This document shows, one piece after another, positions 6,637-8,101 of a DNA stretch of 8,101 nt (the stretch's first letter is position 1; every line of letters begins with the position of its first letter). The stretch comes from Flavobacterium sp. (GTDB lineage Bacteria > Bacteroidota > Bacteroidia > Flavobacteriales > Flavobacteriaceae), in NCBI GenBank assembly GCA_024709705.1, contig JANJWE010000246.1, forward strand, positions 1-8,101, written 5' to 3'. The position numbers and the translations under genes were made by a program. The notes under the pieces are model-generated. The model did not search any database. It saw only the letters and a program-made list of their open reading frames with translations, and had not been told where the DNA came from.

Positions 6637-6662
6637 TTTTTTCTTTTCATACAACCCTTTTC

Positions 6663-6731
6663 TATCTTTAATCGTCTATACTGTTGTGAGACGCGACCAA
6701 AGCTATTTTATGCTTTCGTAAAAAGAATACT
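6663..6731 (+). promoter_or_regulatory. Leader and candidate promoter of the sigma operon
   Basis: Two single-mismatch matches to TAnnTTTG occur: TATCTTTA at 6663-6670 and TACTGTTG at 6679-6686. Neither has a TTG at the usual distance upstream, so a non-housekeeping or autoregulated promoter is possible. The leader contains an inverted repeat AAAGC / GCTTT (6699-6703 and 6712-6716) ending 15 nt before the ATG. No Shine-Dalgarno sequence is visible. Confidence 0.35.
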
Positions 6732-7292
6732 ATGAAGGTAATTTCATTGCATCAAGAGGAAAGAAAATTAATTCAACAAGCTGTAGATCAAAATAGATTT
6801 GCACAAAACCAGTTGTTTGCTGAATTTTCTCCCAAAATGTTAGGAGTTTGTAGACAATACATAAAAGATTTACAATTGGCCGAAGATGTAATGATAAGTG
6901 CATTTATGAAAGTTTTTGTGAATTTGAATCAATTTGAACACAAAGGGAGTTTTGAGGGATGGATAAGACGAATTATGGTTAACGAGTGTATCTCATTTAT
7001 TAGAGTACAAAAGCAAGTGAAATTTATTGAGGAAGAAACTTTTTTTGAAGAACGATTTAACGATATAGAGAGTAAATTTTCTACAGATGAAATACAGTTT
7101 TTAATTGATAATTTACCGGATGGATATAAAATGGTTTTCAACTTATATGTAATAGAAGGTTATAAACACCAAGAGATTGCACAAATGTTGAATATTAGTG
7201 AAGGAACATCAAAATCGCAATTATCTCATGCCCGAAAGATGCTACAAAATCAAATTTTAAAATTAAAAAATTACGAAAATGGAACCGAATAA
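6732..7292 (+). CDS. ECF-type RNA polymerase sigma factor
   Basis: This is a 186-residue alternative sigma factor with only regions 2 and 4. Region 2, about 22-92, contains LQLAEDVMISAFMKVF and FEGWIRRIMVNECISFIR, the core-binding and -10 recognition parts. Region 4, about 118-178, contains LPDGYKMVFNLYVIEGY and the helix-turn-helix HQEIAQMLNISEGTSKSQLS, which would read the -35 region. The layout and wording match the many Bacteroidota ECF factors. The ATG at 6732 gives a complete N-terminus of normal length. The stop overlaps the next start by 14 nt, arguing for translational coupling with a membrane protein that is probably its regulator. The stimulus and regulon are not visible. Confidence 0.93.
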   Translation: MKVISLHQEERKLIQQAVDQNRFAQNQLFAEFSPKMLGVCRQYIKDLQLAEDVMISAFMKVFVNLNQFEHKGSFEGWIRRIMVNECISFIRVQKQVKFIEEETFFEERFNDIESKFSTDEIQFLIDNLPDGYKMVFNLYVIEGYKHQEIAQMLNISEGTSKSQLSHARKMLQNQILKLKNYENGTE

Positions 7293-7962
7293 TCTTGAAA
7301 ACCAAATCAGAGAAAAGTTGAGTCAACGTGAGATTCAGCCTTCTACAAAGGCTTGGGATCGATTGGATGCCATGTTATCGGTAAAAGAACAAAAGCCCAA
7401 AAGAAATTTCAAATGGGTTGCTGTTGCCGCTGTTTTCTTCGGATTTACCTTTATAGGTGTTTTCATACTTAACAAAGAAAACTCAGTTCAAAATGATGTT
7501 CCTTCTCAACCTATTGTTTTGGAAAACGAGACCAATGCTAAAAATCAGGATTCAGTAGAAACGAATGAAAGCTCTTTTTTAAAACCAAAAGAAGCCGAGG
7601 TCATTGTTTTTCAACCGCCTCAAAAATTGGAAAAACCCAAAACCGAGATTAACCCCAAAAAGGATTTTTTGTTGGAGGTCAAATCCGAATCACCGGTATT
7701 AGTCGATAAAATAGAAGTTCCCAATAAGTTGTCTTTAGATCAAATTGAAAAAGCTCAAAAACTATTAGCAGAAGTAGAACAAGGAATTAAATCGACCGAT
7801 AATTCAAAAAGATACCCATCCGGAATTTCAGTTAATCCTAAAACTCTTTTAGAATCTGCCGAACAAGAAGTTACAGAGAGTTTTAGAAACAAGTTATTGC
7901 AATCTTTAGATAAAAATTACGAAACTATTAAATCGGCTCTGGCCAACCGAAATACAGAATAA
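7279..7962 (+). CDS. Single-pass membrane protein, putative anti-sigma factor
   Basis: The product has 227 residues. The N-terminal cytoplasmic part (1-42) contains an amphipathic segment, IREKLSQREIQPSTKAWDRL, of the kind seen in Bacteroidota proteins encoded after ECF sigma genes. A basic stretch (KPKRNFK, 39-45) leads into one transmembrane helix at about 46-65. The rest should be periplasmic: first a low-complexity region rich in Glu, Asn, Lys and Pro (about 66-150), then a helical C-terminal part (about 150-227). There is no cysteine at all, so it cannot be a zinc-binding (ZAS-type) anti-sigma factor. The role is inferred from topology and from the 14-nt overlap with the sigma gene. It could instead be a structural envelope protein. 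Confidence 0.7.
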   Translation: MEPNNLENQIREKLSQREIQPSTKAWDRLDAMLSVKEQKPKRNFKWVAVAAVFFGFTFIGVFILNKENSVQNDVPSQPIVLENETNAKNQDSVETNESSFLKPKEAEVIVFQPPQKLEKPKTEINPKKDFLLEVKSESPVLVDKIEVPNKLSLDQIEKAQKLLAEVEQGIKSTDNSKRYPSGISVNPKTLLESAEQEVTESFRNKLLQSLDKNYETIKSALANRNTE

Positions 7963-7993
7963 TCAATCATTATAACAATTAAAATCCCTAATT

Positions 7994-8101
7994 ATGCTAA
8001 GAATTATTTTTTATGCAACAGTTTTGCTATGCACTTTTGTGACTCAAAGTTTTGCCCAAGACGTCTTTGAAAAAAGAGCCAAAGAGATTGCTCTTCGTAT
8101 T
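7994..8101 (+). CDS. Exported protein, 5' fragment (runs off the window)
   Basis: Thirty-six codons are visible from the ATG at 7994 to the window edge with no stop. The start encodes a short basic N-terminus (MLR), a hydrophobic core and a likely signal peptidase I site after SFA, leaving a mature protein that begins QDVFEKRAKEIALRI. The cysteine at residue 13 lies inside the core and is not in a good lipobox position, so a lipoprotein is unlikely. It begins 31 nt after the putative anti-sigma gene with no evident promoter between them, so it is probably the third gene of the sigma operon. Too little is present to name a family. Confidence 0.75.
   Translation, partial: MLRIIFYATVLLCTFVTQSFAQDVFEKRAKEIALRI

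Noticed and set aside
6637..6660. T-rich stretch after the AraC regulator as a terminator
   Set aside because: There is a T tract but no G-C containing stem before it; only weak A-T pairing is possible.
7994..8059. Lipoprotein signal in the exported protein
   Set aside because: The cysteine is in the middle of the hydrophobic core without a good lipobox, whereas a signal peptidase I site after SFA fits better.
1..8101. CRISPR arrays, tRNA or rRNA genes, insertion sequences, phage attachment sites
   Set aside because: No regularly spaced repeats, cloverleaf-like sequence, transposase or integrase coding sequence was seen on either strand.

Overview
The window reads as chromosomal DNA of a Bacteroidota bacterium, most likely a Flavobacteriaceae member such as Flavobacterium. 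The base composition is AT-rich, Shine-Dalgarno sequences are absent before the starts, several genes are preceded by TAnnTTTG-type -7 promoter elements, and the protein sequences have a flavobacterial flavour. Organism assignment is inference from style, not from a marker alignment.

Layout. (1) 1-141 is AT-rich non-coding DNA with a 13-bp tandem repeat. (2) 142-2222, plus strand, carries two housekeeping genes: rlmN (radical SAM 23S rRNA/tRNA adenine-C2 methyltransferase) and a long-chain polyprenyl diphosphate synthase, probably supplying the menaquinone side chain. Both have a candidate -7 element almost touching the ATG. (3) 2225-6636 is a signalling block. Three minus-strand genes probably form one operon, read from 5736 down to 2225: a small two-helix membrane protein, a soluble GAF-PAS-PAS histidine kinase, and a 'reversed hybrid' protein with a receiver in front of a complete histidine kinase. 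Divergent from them on the plus strand is a receiver-AraC response regulator. (4) 6732-8101, plus strand, carries an ECF-type sigma factor, a cysteine-less single-pass membrane protein in the position of an anti-sigma factor (14-nt overlap), and the start of an exported protein that runs off the window.

How the genes may work together. The soluble kinase, the receiver-kinase and the receiver-AraC protein have all the residues needed for phosphotransfer, and the two receivers resemble each other. A branched or serial cytoplasmic phosphorelay ending in the AraC regulator is the simplest reading. The divergent intergenic region holds TGTAC motifs 21 bp apart, candidate sites for autoregulation. 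The sigma/membrane-protein/exported-protein set looks like a separate envelope-linked regulatory operon. No RNA genes, CRISPR arrays, insertion sequences or transposases were seen.
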